In this document: positions 9,183-16,886 of the stretch, piece after piece
Numbering within the stretch: the first letter of the stretch is position 1
Layout of the letters: every line of letters begins with the position of its first letter
Source of the DNA: Bog-756 sp963727075
Lineage (GTDB): Bacteria; Actinomycetota; Acidimicrobiia; Acidimicrobiales; RAAP-2
Reading direction: 5' to 3'
DNA: 64,000 nucleotides
Assembly: GCA_963727075.1 (NCBI GenBank)
Contig: CAVSET010000001.1
Span: forward strand, 62,001-126,000
Made by a program: the position numbers and the translations under genes
The notes under the pieces: generated by a model
The model's input: only the letters and a program-made list of their open reading frames with translations
The model's database searches: none
What the model was told of the DNA's origin: nothing

Positions 9183-9370
9183 CCGTGGCCTTGCGCTCTG
9201 CTGTGAGTGGCAGGCAACCGGGCGTCTGGCCGAAGCCCGACAGGGAACGGTAACGTGGTTCCCGTGGCCGCAATCGACAGCAGCGAGGCGATCGACGACT
9301 TACCTGCGAGTCGCTCGGGGCGACCGAGGAGCAGATCGAGACGGCACGACGAGATTGTCGGTTCGCCGGG

Positions 9371-10324
9371 TTGGCCGGTGACCTCGTCCTGTCGAAGGGC
9401 GCCACCCTCAGCGCCGACGACCTGGCCGAGCGTGCGGGCCTGGACGTCGACGAGGTCCTGTCGGTGTGGCGAACCCTCGGGGTGGTCGTCCCCGACCGAG
9501 GAAGACCCATGTTCTCGGAGCCCGACGCCGAGTTCACCCTCTCCATCACCCGGATCAATCCGATGGGAGAACACGGTGCCGAGCTGTTGAGGGTGCTAGG
9601 AAGCTCGCTGGCCCGCGTCGCCGAAGCGGCCGTCTCGCTGTACGTGCAGACGGTCGAGCCCTCCATGGATGTTGCCGAAGTCGACGTCGTCGTATGGGCC
9701 AAGGACCTGGCTGACGTCACCGCGGCAGCTCTGCGGCTGGGCGATTCGATGGGAGCCATCTTCAGTCATCATCTGAGAGACGCCATTGCCCGCCAGCGGG
9801 TGGCGCAAGCTGGCATCACCGAGCGCTCGCTGTTCCGTTTGGCCGTGGGATTCATCGACCTCGTCGGATTCACGCCCCTCTCGCTCCACAGCTCGCCTTC
9901 CGAGATCATCAAGGTGATCGGTGAGTTCGAGGTCACCTCGTTCGAGGTAGCCGCGATCCATGGAGGACGGATCGTCAAGCACATCGGCGACGAGGTCATG
10001 TTCGTCGCCATGGACGCAGCGGCGGGCTGTGCGATCGCCCGCGACCTGATGGACGCCGGCATGGGAGGGGTCGAACCACGGGGAGGCGTGGCGTTCGGCG
10101 ACGTCATCACCCGCCATGGGGACTACTACGGCGCCGTGGTCAATTTGGCCTCCCGACTGGCAGATCTGGCCATCCCCAAGGAAGTCCTGGTCGACGAAGC
10201 CACAGCCCACGCGTCGTCGACGCCGTTCTCCTTCCGGCCGGCCGGCCATCGTCTCCTCAAGGGATTCGACGACCCGTTCGAGGTGTACTCGCTCGAGCTC
10301 GGCCCAGTGAGTCCCATCTCCTGA
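9371..10324 (+). CDS. Class III adenylate/guanylate cyclase with Rv1264-like regulatory domain
   Basis: The C-terminal half is a complete class III nucleotidyl cyclase domain. FIDLVGFTPL carries the first metal Asp, RIVKHIGDEVMFV carries the substrate Lys and second metal Asp, and VNLASRLAD carries the transition-state Asn and Arg. The N-terminal half (SADDLAERAGLDVDEVL) matches the adenylate-cyclase regulatory domain of mycobacterial Rv1264-type enzymes, known there to be autoinhibitory and pH sensitive. The true start is probably the GTG at 9255. IDSSEAIDD there joins YLR and then SLGATEEQIETARR only after removal of one base near 9300 and one near 9310. I therefore give the open part, starting in the regulatory domain. 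Confidence 0.82.
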   Translation: MAGDLVLSKGATLSADDLAERAGLDVDEVLSVWRTLGVVVPDRGRPMFSEPDAEFTLSITRINPMGEHGAELLRVLGSSLARVAEAAVSLYVQTVEPSMDVAEVDVVVWAKDLADVTAAALRLGDSMGAIFSHHLRDAIARQRVAQAGITERSLFRLAVGFIDLVGFTPLSLHSSPSEIIKVIGEFEVTSFEVAAIHGGRIVKHIGDEVMFVAMDAAAGCAIARDLMDAGMGGVEPRGGVAFGDVITRHGDYYGAVVNLASRLADLAIPKEVLVDEATAHASSTPFSFRPAGHRLLKGFDDPFEVYSLELGPVSPIS

Positions 10325-10574
10325 GCGCGCTCAGACCGCGGCAACCGCGACCACCGCCCATTCGCGTTCGGCTCTACCCGGATGCCCTACGCACCACCGA
10401 CTGCCACGACCGCCGAGGCCGAGCGACCACCCGCGCTTCGCGCCTCCCCGGGGGCACTAGCCGCCTCGGCTCTCGACTCGGGCTCTTCGATGGCAGCCTC
10501 GGAGTCCCCGACGACGGCGATCCGGACAGCCATCGCGACCAGGCGGAGACGGCGCGGGGCGCGGCGAACCCGCT

Positions 10575-10991
10575 TCAGTTCGTGACGGTGACGACAACGC
10601 TGGGGCTTCGGTCGCTGTGGCCCTGGGCGTCGTAGCCGACGCTCACGAGACTGTAGGTGCCGTTGGCCTCGGTCCGGGTGTTCCAGCTCGAAACCCATCC
10701 GACGAGCGACGCCGTTCCGGTCCCGATCTTCGCATCGTGCAGTCTTCCTCCCGTTGCGAGGAAGTCAACCGCCACCACGTTCGAGCCGATCGCCTTGGCA
10801 TCGAGAACTTGGGTTCCCGAGATGGTGTTGCCGCTTGACGGAGCGACAAGGCTGGTTGCCGGTCCCGCGGTTTCCGTACTGCTCGGGTTCTTGTTCAGCG
10901 CCGCGATGGCCAGACCGGTGGCCACCAGCCCCAACAGCACACTGGCAACGACCGCACCGGTCATGACTCGGCGCCATCGGTCCCGTTCCAT
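10575..10991 (-). CDS. Membrane-anchored protein with an Ig-like domain
   Basis: A 138-residue protein. Basic MERDRWRRV is followed by one long hydrophobic helix (about residues 10-30), which is either an uncleaved signal or an anchor. The remainder is extracellular: ISGTQVLDAKA, LVGWVSSWNT and NGTYSLVSVGYDA are the repeating strand pattern of bacterial Ig-like domains found in actinobacterial surface proteins. The ATG at 10991 has a run of six G four bases upstream; the frame is open to 11177 but that part is not protein-like. No neighbour suggests a role. Confidence 0.7.
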   Translation of the reverse strand: MERDRWRRVMTGAVVASVLLGLVATGLAIAALNKNPSSTETAGPATSLVAPSSGNTISGTQVLDAKAIGSNVVAVDFLATGGRLHDAKIGTGTASLVGWVSSWNTRTEANGTYSLVSVGYDAQGHSDRSPSVVVTVTN

Positions 10992-11417
10992 GGCATCCCC
11001 CCAATGTTGATGGATTTGCCGCCGATCATAGGGATGATTCCCATGGAGTGGCCCGAGCCTCCTATGGGTCGGACCTAGAGCGGACCGCGAGATAGCTCTA
11101 GACCCGACTTGGGCATGGCAAGGGGTGAGCCTTGGACCAACCTGAGAAGGGCCAGTCGGCCACCTGTCCACTCGCACTGGGGCGACGAGGACCAGTATTG
11201 CCGGTAGCGTCGAATGTCGACCGAGGAATCACCACGGGCCGGCACGTCGTCACGACGATTCGTGCTGTCGTCGCGTGATGGCCGGTTCGGTGCCGGCCCG
11301 CTGAAGCCATTCCAACGCCGGTCCACGATCTTCCGCTGACCTGTTTCATGCCCGCCTGTCCCAGAAGGCGAAGCTGGTCCCAGCTGGTCCGACAGTCGAC
11401 GGCGGTAGCCTCGCGGG
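10992..11417. other. Intergenic region, no supported gene
   Basis: A stretch of about 425 bases between the divergent Ig-like protein gene and the DUF3995 gene. Open frames cross it on both strands but their translations show no family sequence and no usable ribosome site. It should hold the promoters of both flanking genes. AGCTGGTCCC is repeated once in tandem near 11370. I see no tRNA, hairpin terminator or known RNA motif. Confidence 0.5.
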
Positions 11418-11849
11418 ATGAGGTTCGCGGTGCGATTGACCGGCGGCGTACTAGCTGCGTTGGCCGCGCTCCACGTGATCTGGGGATGCGGATCCTCGTT
11501 CCCGTTTCGTACTCGCCGCGATCTGGCAGATGCAGTTGTCGGTTCCCCTGCCGTTCCTCCACCAGGGGCCTGTTTTGCCGTGGCCGGTGCGCTGACGACC
11601 GGCGCAGCATTGGTAGTCGACGTGGTCCCACTCTCCGGATCCGTTCGACGGTCTGCCCTCCTCGGCATGGCGGCCATTCTCGGCTTCCGAGGCGTTCTGG
11701 GGCTGGCCGGGAAGACGGCGCTCATCTCACCGGGTAGCGATTCAGAGTGGTTCGTCCAGTTGGATCGGCTCGTCTACGGACCACTGTGTCTCGGACTCTC
11801 GATCGGTTCAATGGTTAGCCAACGCTGGGCGGATCCTCAGTGGCGGTGA
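11418..11849 (+). CDS. DUF3995-like small membrane protein
   Basis: A 143-residue protein with four hydrophobic segments. LAALHVIWGCG near the start, a proline-rich loop then ACFAVAGALTTGAALV, LGFRGVLGLAG, and LDRLVYGPLCLGLSIG at the end follow the DUF3995 layout (LH.xW, FLLR, LYSPLCL). The function of that family is unknown. The ATG at 11418 opens directly with the first helix. It stands alone between divergent and downstream genes; 86 bases separate it from the glycosyltransferase gene. Confidence 0.7.
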   Translation: MRFAVRLTGGVLAALAALHVIWGCGSSFPFRTRRDLADAVVGSPAVPPPGACFAVAGALTTGAALVVDVVPLSGSVRRSALLGMAAILGFRGVLGLAGKTALISPGSDSEWFVQLDRLVYGPLCLGLSIGSMVSQRWADPQWR

Positions 11850-11935
11850 GCATGACGCGTGCGAGAACACTACGAAGTGTGTGGGTGCGCGCGTGACCGT
11901 CAGGTTCGCAACAGTTCGCTGGCTATGGTTGGTCG

Positions 11936-13195
11936 ATGTCCTCGGCGATCGCAACCGATGCCTCTCCGTCGAGGATCCTCGACGTCCGGGCCCGGTGGAC
12001 GACTCCGCTGCTGTGGCTTGCCGGCGGGCTCTCTGTGTGCGTGGCTCTGAGCGGAGCCCTGGGCCTGGCGGTCGGACGACTCCAACTCGACCTGGCCGTC
12101 TACCTCCTTGGTGGTCGACACCTCATCGATGGCCACCTGTACGACGTAGCCCTGCCCAGCCCACCGCACCTGCCGTTCACCTATCCCCCATTCGCCGCCC
12201 TGGTCTTTGGCCCTCTCGCACCCTTGTCCGAAGCCGTCGCCCAAGTGATCTGGGCACTCGTAGGCGTGGTGGCATTGTTCGCCCTTGTGATTCTCGGACT
12301 CCATGCGGCTCGGCCGGGTCTCGATCGACACAGGCTGGTCATGTGGTCGATGGTGCTGATGGGTCCGGCCTACTGGATCGAGCCGGTACGCCTGACTCTG
12401 AGCTTCGGACAGGTGAACATCCTGTTGGCCGCCATGGTGCTGGGCGATCTCACGTGGCATCTTCGCCTGGGCGGCCGCACCCTCCCTCGGGGCGCGCTGT
12501 TGGGCATTGCCGCAGGCATCAAGCTGACCCCGCTCATCTTCGTTCCCTATCTCTTTGTCACCCGTCAGACCCGGGCCGCCTGGATTTCGCTCGGCACTTT
12601 CACCGTGTGTTCCGCGGTCGCGGCCGCCGTCGACCCCCGTGTGTCCTGGGCCTACTGGACTCGGTACGCCACCGACGCCGGCCGGGTGGGCGGAGTCTTC
12701 TACATCTCCAACCAGAGCCTGCGAGCCGTCGTCGATCGCTTCGACCACCGGGTTGCCGCAGTGGGGCTGGTCACGGCCGCCTCGGTGATTGTGGCAGCGA
12801 TCGGGATCGCCCTCGCCACCTGGGCGTATCGAACATCCTCGTCGTACCTCGGAGTCCTTCTGTGCGCCACCACCGGGCTCTTGGTCTCGCCCATTACATG
12901 GGCTCACCACCTGGTCTGGGTGGTGCCGGTACTGATCTGGCTCGCCTGGGCTCCCGATCGGCCACCGGGTGGGTGGATCTGGGCCGCGGCCGGTGCGGTG
13001 CTGTTCTGGTGGGCGCCCGTCTGGTCGGTTCCCTCCGGCGGCAATCAAGAGCTGCACGAGCAGGATTGGCAGCTACTACACGGGCAATTCGTTCTTCTTC
13101 GCCATGGTGGGCTTCATGGTCGGAGTGTTCGTGATGCTGCTTCGGAGGCGCGGATCGAAGGCACCCCATGGGCCGAACGGAAGGCCTCAATCTGA
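11936..13195 (+). CDS. GT87-type membrane mannosyltransferase
   Basis: A polytopic protein of the GT-C superfamily. DLAVYLLGGRHLIDG after the first helix, then LPFTYPPFAALVFGPLA, is the loop-1 signature of GT87 polyprenyl-phosphate-mannose-dependent alpha-mannosyltransferases that extend actinobacterial lipoglycans. GIAAGIKLTPLIFV and SPITWAHHLVWVVP are later conserved loops. About nine helices are predicted. The last 40 residues as read are not membrane-like. From about 13075 the next frame gives TGNSFFFAMVGFMVGVFVML, a clean final helix, ending at 13253. A one-base insertion near 13075 is therefore likely, and the real gene should end at 13253. Confidence 0.82.
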   Translation: MSSAIATDASPSRILDVRARWTTPLLWLAGGLSVCVALSGALGLAVGRLQLDLAVYLLGGRHLIDGHLYDVALPSPPHLPFTYPPFAALVFGPLAPLSEAVAQVIWALVGVVALFALVILGLHAARPGLDRHRLVMWSMVLMGPAYWIEPVRLTLSFGQVNILLAAMVLGDLTWHLRLGGRTLPRGALLGIAAGIKLTPLIFVPYLFVTRQTRAAWISLGTFTVCSAVAAAVDPRVSWAYWTRYATDAGRVGGVFYISNQSLRAVVDRFDHRVAAVGLVTAASVIVAAIGIALATWAYRTSSSYLGVLLCATTGLLVSPITWAHHLVWVVPVLIWLAWAPDRPPGGWIWAAAGAVLFWWAPVWSVPSGGNQELHEQDWQLLHGQFVLLRHGGLHGRSVRDAASEARIEGTPWAERKASI

Positions 13196-13238
13196 GCCGA
13201 GGTCCGGCCGTCCTCCCCAGAATGACTGGAGGGTGCCG

Positions 13239-13604
13239 TCACCCGTCGAGTAGATCGATGAGCCATCCAGGCCTCGCCAGATCTGCCCCGAGAGCTTCGG
13301 CTCGTTGACGCAATGCACGATCCGCCGACACCAGAGTCACTCGACTGGTGGCATCGGCCACGACGGCAAGGAGCATATCGTCACCGCCGCCGGGCGCATG
13401 GAGCACCGTGACACCGTCGGACACGCCAGCTTCAGCGCCGGGGCGAGCTGACCCTTCGAGGACCACGACGACGGGTTCGGCGAGCGCACCCGTTCCCACC
13501 GCCGCACGAATTCGTTCGACGAACGTTCGGGCTGCTCCAGCTCGATCCCGCCACCAGCCGCTCGGCCGAGACCCAATCACATTCGCCGCATCAATAAGAA
13601 GCAT
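13239..13604 (-). CDS. NYN/PIN-like nuclease-fold protein
   Basis: A 121-residue protein starting MLLIDAANVIGSRP. This acidic-residue-bearing first strand is typical of NYN (YacP-like) and PIN ribonuclease folds. APGGGDDMLLAVV in the middle and VTLVSADRALRQRAEALGA near the end supply the other conserved acidic residues and the usual terminal strand-helix. A tRNA- or mRNA-cleaving role is known for some relatives, but the substrate here is unknown. The ATG at 13604 is chosen because GGAGG lies eight bases upstream and the family starts there, although the frame is open to 13700. Confidence 0.75.
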   Translation of the reverse strand: MLLIDAANVIGSRPSGWWRDRAGAARTFVERIRAAVGTGALAEPVVVVLEGSARPGAEAGVSDGVTVLHAPGGGDDMLLAVVADATSRVTLVSADRALRQRAEALGADLARPGWLIDLLDG

Positions 13605-13690
13605 GACCGCTGCCTCCAGTCTGGCTCGAATCGGCTCGTCGGGCGAGGGTCGCGCTGAACCGATGGTCACATCCCCCGGGTCTACGCTCA

Positions 13691-13888
13691 GTGCATGCAT
13701 GGTCAGGAAGAAATGACAGCGCCGCGTCTGTGCCGCAGGCGACCTCTCCGGTGATCGTAACCCTGGGTCTCGTCGGCCTGTTGGCGCTCCCTATCGTCGT
13801 CTGGGTGGCCGTGCGCTCGTGGCCCGAGCAGCGGGAACCGCGCAGGACGCGAGCCCCCGGACCGAAGCACCGTTGGTGGCAACCCTGA
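13691..13888 (+). CDS. Possible small single-pass membrane protein
   Basis: A 65-residue reading frame from GTG at 13691. It contains one hydrophobic helix (VIVTLGLVGLLALPIVVWVAV) followed by a basic, proline-rich tail that would face the cytoplasm. It is divergent from the NYN gene, whose chosen start lies 87 bases away. There is no convincing ribosome site. Short one-helix proteins like this are common in actinobacteria but also arise by chance, so this is a weak call. Confidence 0.35.
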   Translation: MHAWSGRNDSAASVPQATSPVIVTLGLVGLLALPIVVWVAVRSWPEQREPRRTRAPGPKHRWWQP

Positions 13889-14222
13889 AGCTGGGGTACT
13901 GAATTGTCGGGGCGCACGGAAACACCGTATTCAACCACTTGGCTTGGCTACAGCCCGTGTAGCCGCCCACACAACCGGTATTGTCACGAGCGGCGCGACC
14001 TGGAGACAGGTTGCTGTCTCCTACGTCGCTGGTCTCAGAACGTCACCTACAAACGACGCAACTAGCTGGCGCCTCGCGGTGACCTACAACTCCGGGAGCG
14101 TAGCGGTTGTGAATCTGCGTCTTCCGGATCCGATTGGGTTGGTATAGCGCAGTCGAGGTCATCGAGCCATCGGAACCCCGAATGCGGCCCACAACCAGAG
14201 GATCTGTTGTCAATTCGGCATC
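13889..14222. other. Intergenic region left of the island, no supported gene
   Basis: About 330 bases with no coding sequence I can support. One short open frame (13944-14147) has no family resemblance or ribosome site. If the 48-bp repeat at 14223 is an integration scar, this stretch is the sequence that originally followed the 3' end of tRNA-Val. Confidence 0.5.
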
Positions 14223-14270
14223 AGTGGGCGCTGCCGGGCTCGAACCGACGACCTGCTGGTTGTAAGCCAG
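14223..14270 (-). repeat. Left 48-bp direct repeat: 3' fragment of tRNA-Val (att-like)
   Basis: Exact 48-base copy, in the same orientation, of 16705-16752. It covers the tRNA-Val gene from the 3' half of its D-loop-proximal anticodon stem (CTGGCTTACAACCAG) through variable region, T-arm, acceptor 3' strand and discriminator, plus two bases beyond. The sequence on either side differs from the intact copy, so it cannot fold as a whole tRNA. A duplicated tRNA 3' end is the usual footprint of site-specific integration by a tyrosine recombinase. Confidence 0.85.
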
Positions 14271-14949
14271 AACGGCCTGAACGCTGTGCTGATCAGGGCT
14301 CTTGCTGCTGTCTCTCGAACGAAGGAGGCAAAACTATCTACTGTTGTCGGGTCCACTTCCGGCTCCAGTATTTTCTGACGATCAGACGTGGTTTATCCGA
14401 CTTCTCCGTCGTGGAGCTTCACGATCCCAGGCCGGGGCCCAAGCCGAAATCAACGACCGACGATGGGGGGTGAGACGAGACCACGATCCATCTGGTTCCC
14501 CACACGGAAGTGATCATCTCTGGCGTCAGCACCTCTCGGCGTCGAGGTATCCGAGGCTCGAATCCTGCCGCTCAGACAGTCAAACAACATACTGGGAGAG
14601 AGGGAGAAGAGGCGGGCAGCGACGACAAAGGCGACGCGCAGGCAACGGGTCAGTTATCTACCGTTTGTCGTGAAGATTGGCCAACTCCTGATGGACCAGT
14701 CCGATGGCCGCCGCAATGGATCCTTGATCCTCTCAGGCTCGTCCGCTTTGGAAAGAGCCTTGAGGTTTCATCGGGTCAGCCCGCGGTGCGGATGTCTGAT
14801 GACGGATTCGTGTCGAGTTCTCCTCCCACCTCATGGACGTGATTGACCCCCAACGCAGTTGCTGGCCGGCCTCAATACGCCCCACGCGAGCAGAACAACT
14901 CCTTAGAGGATAGGTTCCCAAAGAGAATCGATGGATTAGGAGAACGAGC
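14271..14949. other. Gene-poor left part of the island
   Basis: Nearly 680 bases in which no frame on either strand gives recognisable protein. A stretch near 14545-14580 resembles a tRNA T-arm and acceptor end (GGCTCGAATCCTGCCG) but no matching 5' half can be folded. Base composition looks less GC-rich than the flanks. It most likely represents degraded sequence of the element. Confidence 0.45.
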
Positions 14950-15522
14950 GTGAACCTCGTCAAGCTTCATGGCCGTTGCGGGCAGCGGTTTGCTGCGTTG
15001 GTCTCTGGCGTAGGCGCCCAACAGTGGCATGACGAGACCTCCTGCTCCGAGTGGGACGTTCGAACGCTGGTCCATCACCTGCTCGATGAGCAACTCTGGG
15101 TTCCACCCCTGTTCGAAGGGCGGACGATCCCTGAAGTCGGCGACCGGTTCGAGGGTGACCTAATGGGCGACGACGCCTCGACGTGGGCGGGATTGTTGGC
15201 GACGTCGATTGAGGAAGCACACGCGGCTGTGGCGCAGCCCGACGCACTAGAGCGGACCGTGCACCTATCCTTCGGTGACACCTCCGGGAAAGAGTACGTG
15301 ATGCAGCTAACTGCCGACCTCGCCATACACGCCTGGGACCTCGCTCGGGCGACCGGGCAGGACGACACGATCGATCCAGACGCCGTTGCGCTGTTGCTTC
15401 CCTGGGTTGATGCCAATGGCCAACTGCTGACAGGGTCCGGCATGTTCGGCTCGCCCGTCGACCTAGGCCCCGATGCGCCAGACCAGGACCGCTTACTGGG
15501 CTTGGTTGGTCGTCATGCCTGA
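14950..15522 (+). CDS. TIGR03086/maleylpyruvate-isomerase-type metal-binding protein
   Basis: A 190-residue protein of the DinB-like four-helix fold. SEWDVRTLVHHLLDEQ carries the first metal-binding His. The later helix DLAIHAWDLARATGQD carries the second set and is the signature of mycothiol-dependent maleylpyruvate isomerase-like and TIGR03086 proteins. Most such proteins act with mycothiol in actinobacteria, but the reaction here is unknown. The start is GTG at 14950 with AGGAGA eight bases before it. It is the only intact gene inside the tRNA-Val-flanked island. Confidence 0.82.
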   Translation: MNLVKLHGRCGQRFAALVSGVGAQQWHDETSCSEWDVRTLVHHLLDEQLWVPPLFEGRTIPEVGDRFEGDLMGDDASTWAGLLATSIEEAHAAVAQPDALERTVHLSFGDTSGKEYVMQLTADLAIHAWDLARATGQDDTIDPDAVALLLPWVDANGQLLTGSGMFGSPVDLGPDAPDQDRLLGLVGRHA

Positions 15523-15567
15523 CTCAGGGCCCTACGGGAGTCTTGCGTAGCGGACCAGCTGAAGGGA

Positions 15568-16160
15568 CTACTTCAGCTCTGCGAAGAGAACCTCCCTGAT
15601 CTCCGTCTCGTCGAGGCGCACACCCCGTTCCTCGGCCCCGGCGCGGCGCTCCGGGAGTGTGGCGAGAGCACGCTCCGCCCCCTCGCGGTTATCCCACGCC
15701 GATCCAACGATTGCCCGACCCGTTGCTCGATCGACCATGTTGCGCAAACCGCAGAACCCGGGTTGCGACTTGATCTGGGGCGCGATCTCGTTCCTGAAGA
15801 ACTCGATATTGGCGTCGACGCGGACGGATCCATGCTCACCGGGTCACAAAGAGCCCACCCCCGGAACGATGGGCCTGGCGACCTCGGAGACGACCTGCTC
15901 CAGGTTTTTCGACCGTCAGGTCTCCCCCGACGATCTTCACCGCCTCTTGGCGGGCCTGGCCAAGTGCACTGTCAGTTGCCGCCCGGTCCGACTCGGTCTC
16001 CCAGAGAGACAGGATTCCGAAGATATTTCGCGAAGGGTCACCGCTCGCCGTGATGCCCTGGTAACCGTGCTAGGTATGGAGCACCGGAAGGACCTCCTCG
16101 CGGAGATACCGAACGCCTCCATCGATGTCGGTGGGACGCTACGACGAGGGTACGTCCGTG
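15568..16160 (-). pseudogene. Pseudogene of a two-domain ABM-like monooxygenase-fold protein
   Basis: Reading leftward, DIDGGVRYLREEVLPVLHT is interrupted by TAG at 16072-16070 and resumes as HGYQGITASGDPSRNIFG and LSLWETESDRAATDSA. A run of five T at 15905-15909 (four expected) shifts the frame, after which VENLEQVVSEVARPIVPG leads into another stop near 15848. The second domain is then clean to the TAG at 15570-15568: NIEFFRNEIAPQIK, GFCGLRNMVDRATGR, VGSAWDNREGAERAL. Two tandem ABM-type (antibiotic biosynthesis monooxygenase fold) domains are typical of an actinobacterial family of unknown role. Several stops plus frame changes make true decay likely. The start is not found. Confidence 0.65.
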
Positions 16161-16161
16161 G

Positions 16162-16563
16162 TCAGGAACTGATCACGAGTGTGAACGTGGCGACCGCCTG
16201 CGTCCTGTGGGAGTGGCTCGAATCGAGGCACTTGACGGTGAAGGTGAAGTTGCCAGCCTTCTTCGGGATGCCGGAGATGAGGCCGGTGCGCGACAGCATC
16301 ACCCGAAGCGGGAGTACGCCGTTGCCGACCGGACCATACTTGTTCCAGCTGTAAGGCGGGGCGCCCCCGACGGCCTGGAGCTGGAAGGAGTAGGGCACGC
16401 CCACCTTGCCGGGCGGCAGCGAGGTGGTCGTGATCTGGGGAGTTCCCAGGGCTAGGTAGGAGACCTGGACCATCGGGACTCCGGTGGTATCGATCGACTC
16501 GGACCCCCCCGCCGGAACCAAGTTCGAGCCAGTGCCTCCCGGGCCACCTGAGCCCGCGCTCAA
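16162..16563 (-). CDS. Putative-Ig (He_PIG) domain fragment, 5' end missing
   Basis: About 133 codons ending at TGA 16162. They hold one complete putative-Ig domain: LPPGKVGVPYSFQLQAVGG, APPYSWNKYG, SRTGLISGIPKKAGNFTFTV and ATFTLVIS. Such domains bind cadherin-like or carbohydrate partners on secreted proteins. No signal peptide is present; upstream the frame runs into a glycine-type triplet repeat and then becomes meaningless. Only a TTG at 16563 can serve as a start. The gene appears to have lost its 5' part next to the att-like repeat and tRNA-Val, so it may be a remnant. Confidence 0.55.
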   Translation of the reverse strand: MSAGSGGPGGTGSNLVPAGGSESIDTTGVPMVQVSYLALGTPQITTTSLPPGKVGVPYSFQLQAVGGAPPYSWNKYGPVGNGVLPLRVMLSRTGLISGIPKKAGNFTFTVKCLDSSHSHRTQAVATFTLVISS

Positions 16564-16567
16564 CCCC

Positions 16568-16603
16568 CCACCACCACCACCGCCGCCGCCGCCGCCGCCG
16601 CCG
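16568..16603. repeat. Triplet microsatellite (CCA)4(CCG)8
   Basis: Twelve consecutive triplets, four CCA followed by eight CCG on the plus strand. On the minus strand they encode poly-Gly in one frame, directly ahead of the Ig-like fragment, but that frame meets TGA at once and is offset from the Ig-like frame. It probably encoded a glycine linker in the intact ancestor. Confidence 0.8.
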
Positions 16604-16656
16604 AAGAGGCTTCACGGTGATGAACGTCAACCTCGACGTCGGACACGACGCCAGTT

Positions 16657-16672
16657 CGGGGAACGATCCCCG
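16657..16672 (-). terminator. Hairpin downstream of tRNA-Val
   Basis: CGGGGA and TCCCCG form a perfect six-base stem around an ACGA loop, 35 bases beyond the tRNA 3' end. No T-tract follows, as is usual in high-GC actinobacteria, so termination is inferred from position only. Confidence 0.4.
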
Positions 16673-16704
16673 ACCGAACGGATTCTCGGGACTGGATTCC
16701 AGCT

Positions 16705-16752
16705 AGTGGGCGCTGCCGGGCTCGAACCGACGACCTGCTGGTTGTAAGCCAG
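16705..16752 (-). repeat. Right 48-bp direct repeat, inside intact tRNA-Val
   Basis: Identical over 48 bases to 14223-14270. This copy is part of the complete tRNA-Val gene and marks the probable integration (att) site of the element lying to its left. Confidence 0.85.
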
Positions 16753-16779
16753 CTGCTCTACCAACTGAGCTAAACGCCC
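16707..16779 (-). tRNA. tRNA-Val (anticodon TAC)
   Basis: Seventy-three bases fold as a complete cloverleaf. The acceptor GGGCGTT pairs with AGCGCCC (one G-T pair). The D-arm is GCTC/GAGC. The anticodon stem GCTGG/CCAGC closes the loop CTTACAA, giving anticodon TAC for valine. The T-arm GTCGG/CCGGC carries TTCGAGC. The discriminator is A and CCA is not encoded. The 3' half is duplicated at 14223-14270. Confidence 0.95.
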
Positions 16780-16854
16780 TTCGCACGGCCGCGACGCGAC
16801 CCGGCTCACAGTAGCGCCGCGAACCACACTGCCGACTCCCCGGCGATTCGATTG

Positions 16855-16871
16855 GGATCTGGCCAGATTCC
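16855..16871 (-). terminator. Possible terminator after the inositol-phosphatase-like gene
   Basis: ATCTGGCCAGAT (16857-16868) is a perfect 12-base palindrome, nearly extended by GG and TCC on either side. It starts about 16 bases after the stop of the phosphatase gene and before tRNA-Val on the same strand. There is no T-tract, so this is a positional guess. Confidence 0.3.
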
Positions 16872-16886
16872 GGGTCCTCGGCCCGA

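Larger units (their letters stand above)
14223..16752. mobile_element. Small decayed genomic island integrated at tRNA-Val
   Basis: The segment between the two 48-bp repeats behaves like the remains of an integrated element. It lies on the 3' side of the intact tRNA-Val, as expected for integration into a tRNA 3' end. It holds one intact gene (14950-15522), one pseudogene (15568-16160) and a 5'-truncated Ig-like fragment (16162-16563). It also contains about 680 bases without genes. No integrase, excisionase or replication gene is present, so it would not move by itself. The interpretation as an island is inference from the repeat; a local duplication event is the alternative. Confidence 0.55.

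Noticed and set aside
13944..14147. Short plus-strand frame of 67 codons left of the island
   Set aside because: No ribosome site, no family resemblance and no conserved-looking composition.
14526..14585. Second tRNA-like sequence inside the island
   Set aside because: Only a T-arm and acceptor-like end can be matched; no D-arm, anticodon arm or paired acceptor could be folded.
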